From assembly GCA_029204225.1 (NCBI GenBank), contig CM055111.1:46987224-47051223 (forward strand): DNA of 64,000 bases, given 5' to 3'. Positions 61,627 to 64,000 of the stretch are shown here, one piece after another. Position 1 is the stretch's first letter. Each line of letters starts with the position of its first letter. The position numbers and the translations under genes are program-made. Source of the stretch: Diphasiastrum complanatum. Taxonomy: Eukaryota; Streptophyta; Lycopodiopsida; Lycopodiales; Lycopodiaceae. The notes below the pieces were generated by a model. The model saw only the letters and a program-made list of their open reading frames with translations, had not been told where the DNA came from and did no database searches.

Positions 61627-62465
61627 CTAGCTAAGAATTAGGATGATGTTGATTATTGCAAATCCTCCAATAGTATCCCCCACTAAAACTGGTGGCGGTC
61701 CCATGACATCTTGCGAGGATCTCTTTACTATGGACGTTGGTTGGCTTCCTAGTAGATTTTGATTAAGTGATAGGTCACTTTTTCCATGAATTCTATCCGT
61801 GCCAGATTTTGATCCCGAGTGTAAGGTAAAAAACATATGTGGGCCCCTATTTTGTCTGCCCCTACTAGCTAGTTCATTGTTGTCCAAGTAACAAATTTAT
61901 TTTTCTATGATCCATCCAGAAATGCCACGCGATAGTACAATCTAGCTAATCGCAGCTGATCTTTCACTTATTCAGACGCTATTGGCTTATTCGGATCAAA
62001 TGTCAAGGCCGGTAGACAATCATCCCATTTGGTTGTTATTCTTGCCATATAGCTTATGCGAACATAGTCGATTGTCTCATCGTCGGGTCTAGAGAAGTCA
62101 GGTACTCCTGGGCATAACTTTGTAAAACTCGATGAAAATCAACTGATATGGTCCAATTAAAATTTTGATGAACAATAGGCCAATTTAGAGTGTGGATCAT
62201 GATTTGAACCAAAGGGATCCCACACTCTGCCCATTTGCTCCTTCTTGGCAATGGGATGTAATATGGGCCCACCTTTAGTTGACGAGGGCTTGCCACGTAA
62301 CTCCTTATAGCCTCAGGAGCCTTTTCAAAAACTATGCACCACCAGTTGGGTTGTTTACCAAGTGTGGGCAACTTATAGAGCTCTTTTCTTTTTTCAACTT
62401 CTAAGGTCCTAAACTTTAAAAGCCAGCCACCCGGATAGGATTCATGCAGATGTTTTTGCAAGGAA
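61627..62465 (-). pseudogene. Unrecognised protein relic
   Basis: Two minus-strand frames (62054-62461 and 61627-61887) probably derive from one coding region. The first contains PGGWLLKFRTLEVEKRKELY, PNWWCIVFEKAPEAIRSYV, KVGPYYIPLPRRSKWAECG and LNWPIVHQNFNWTIS, a composition too structured to be chance. The second contains NNELASRGRQNRGPHMF. Stops and a frame difference separate them. I cannot name the family; the setting among gypsy fossils suggests a repeat-borne gene. Confidence 0.4.
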
Positions 62466-62469
62466 TTCT

Positions 62470-64000
62470 TGAATCTTCAATGGTGACTGGCCGCTTAAAA
62501 ACCCTTTTTGTCAAAATATGTCTGGTAAATGGAAAGAGCCTCTTTTAACAAATTTTGACATGGCTCTCTCTTAACCTTTTTTTTATTTTTTGCATTTTAA
62601 CTTGGGAACCCAAACTGATATATGGATTTCTTTGCCTCCAAAATAAGCTATAAAGCAAAGGATCAAAAGGAATGAAAATACAAGCTTAAAATGTATTCAT
62701 TCTCGATCAAAGCAAAGATAAAACAATTCTTTGGAGGGGGGATTGTACATATGTATCAATTGTGAAGAGCAGAAATAGACACTTGGCATGTTGTGGTTGG
62801 TCAAGAGGAGCCTGATGTCAGGCCATAGTAGGGCCTCACAAAAAAGGTTCAATCTCAGCCATCCATTTGCAACTGGTACATCAGGTTTCCTTCATCTGAC
62901 AACTGGCTACCGTCCTAGCAGGTTTCGCCACTCCCGTAGCTCAACCTGCTACTGCACGTAGCCAGCCTCCTCATGAATGATACCTAGTACAATCTTGAGA
63001 AAAATTAAAAGGATAGATTCAGAAGGCTCCCACTAGGTAATTGATATAGAAACAATACAAAAGTGGTTGGATTGAAGAAGGAACTATATGAATGGAGTGA
63101 TGGGGAACTGTTGACAAAGACTTTCCATAGGGAAAGGAGACAATTCAAACATTTGTGCAACATGTTTTAAAAAGAGATGGCAACAACAAAAGGAAAGAGT
63201 GACTTTTGTTGGAAAGAAATTAGATCCCATGATGTAAATTCTGAAAAGGCAGCAGCCTATTTGTAAGATGGAAGCTCTCTTCCATGAGTCGGAGATAGAG
63301 ATTCGCAGAATTGGAAAAGGAACTACAAGATACGCAAATGATGTGGTAGCGGAACGGGAGGTGAGGCTATATTTGTCTTTTCTTTTTCTTTTATTTTTGG
63401 TCTTTTCCTTATTCTTTTTCCTCAAATATTTTTGTAGATCTTTTCTATGTTTGGGCGATCAGATGATGGATCTGGATGTGGATAAAGCGAAATGAAAGTG
63501 GACTCAGATCAAGATCAGATCGACCATGAGGAACACAGAACCCTTCTTGCATATAGAAAAATCTGCAAAAAACCTCCAAAATCTTCTTGAGATGTGGCCC
63601 AGAACATCAATATTCTTTGAAACAACCTCAGCTACCGAATTGGTTAGCTTGAAATGTATTTGATTATGGAGAAAAAAATGTAACTAATTACCAGGAAATT
63701 GTATGAAAGCAGCTAGTATATATGGCGGTTTATTCTAATTTGCGAGTGGGTGTCCCATTGATCATGGTTTGTCCCAATAGACAAGATTAGCGCATTTCAG
63801 ACTTATCATCTCTCGAATTATGTCGATTCTCAGGCCAAATGTATCAAATTCTAGTTAGCATTGCAAGAAAAGAATATCAAAGGCCATCGTTCTAAAGCTC
63901 TATAAATCATGAATGGGGATTCTGCAATTGACAACAATCAGAAACATGTCCAATGTCAAGACATTATATACATACATATCCTCGTTGCATGCCAAAATTC
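62470..64000. other. Right-edge region, mostly non-coding
   Basis: A short plus-strand open stretch (63268-63360, MEALFHESEIEIRRIGKG) ends at a donor-like GGGAG/GTGAGG followed by T-rich sequence, so it could be the first coding exon of a gene that continues beyond 64000. Nothing else is recognised. Confidence 0.3.

Overview
The window looks like nuclear DNA of a land plant, most likely a seed-free one (bryophyte or other early-diverging lineage). The reasons are a leucine-rich-repeat protein fused to a Roc GTPase domain (a class I know mainly from mosses, liverworts and lycophytes), DMP/DUF679 membrane proteins (a plant family), Ty1/copia and Ty3/gypsy LTR elements with plant-type primer-binding sites, an En/Spm (CACTA) transposon, AT-rich intergenic DNA and very long CT/AG microsatellites. 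The species is an inference and is not settled by the sequence.

Host genes are few. The 5' two exons of an LRR-Roc protein run off the left edge (1-1895, minus). An apparently intact four-helix DMP membrane protein lies at 9547-10227 (minus), and a decayed second copy lies 11 kb away on the other strand (21251-21764). A histone H3 relic resembling the centromeric variant sits at 7884-8405, and a FCP1/HAD-phosphatase-like relic lies at about 38.3-38.85 kb. A few unrecognised open frames remain (37.6, 43.7-44.9, 61.6-62.5 kb).

Most of the rest is mobile DNA. 2.6-7.8 kb: a degenerate tandem array of about 565-bp units, then a gypsy relic with LTR, tRNA-Asp-type primer site and gag. 8.8-9.4 kb: a Helitron fragment. 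12.7-14.7 kb: a probable SINE, a perfect hairpin and a 301-bp tandem duplication. 14.7-17.4 kb: gypsy and copia fragments head to head, a compound microsatellite, a minisatellite and a shortened CACTA derivative. 22.5-35.9 kb: a nested block in which a CACTA transposon is flanked by one copia relic and split by another that still has a 5-bp target duplication. 42.3-43.6 kb: an intron-bearing, transposase-like gene of a type I cannot name. 48.4-52.3 kb: a Helentron-type element whose helicase is followed by an endonuclease/exonuclease/phosphatase domain. 52.3-61 kb: further gypsy and copia fossils.

No operon-like co-operation is expected or seen. The useful reading is historical: the order of insertions (CACTA, then copia), shortened relatives of autonomous elements elsewhere in the window, and gene relics stranded in repeat-rich DNA. 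Coordinates of open frames, LTR ends and splice sites were read from the sequence. Family assignments rest on recognised motifs and were not checked by any search.
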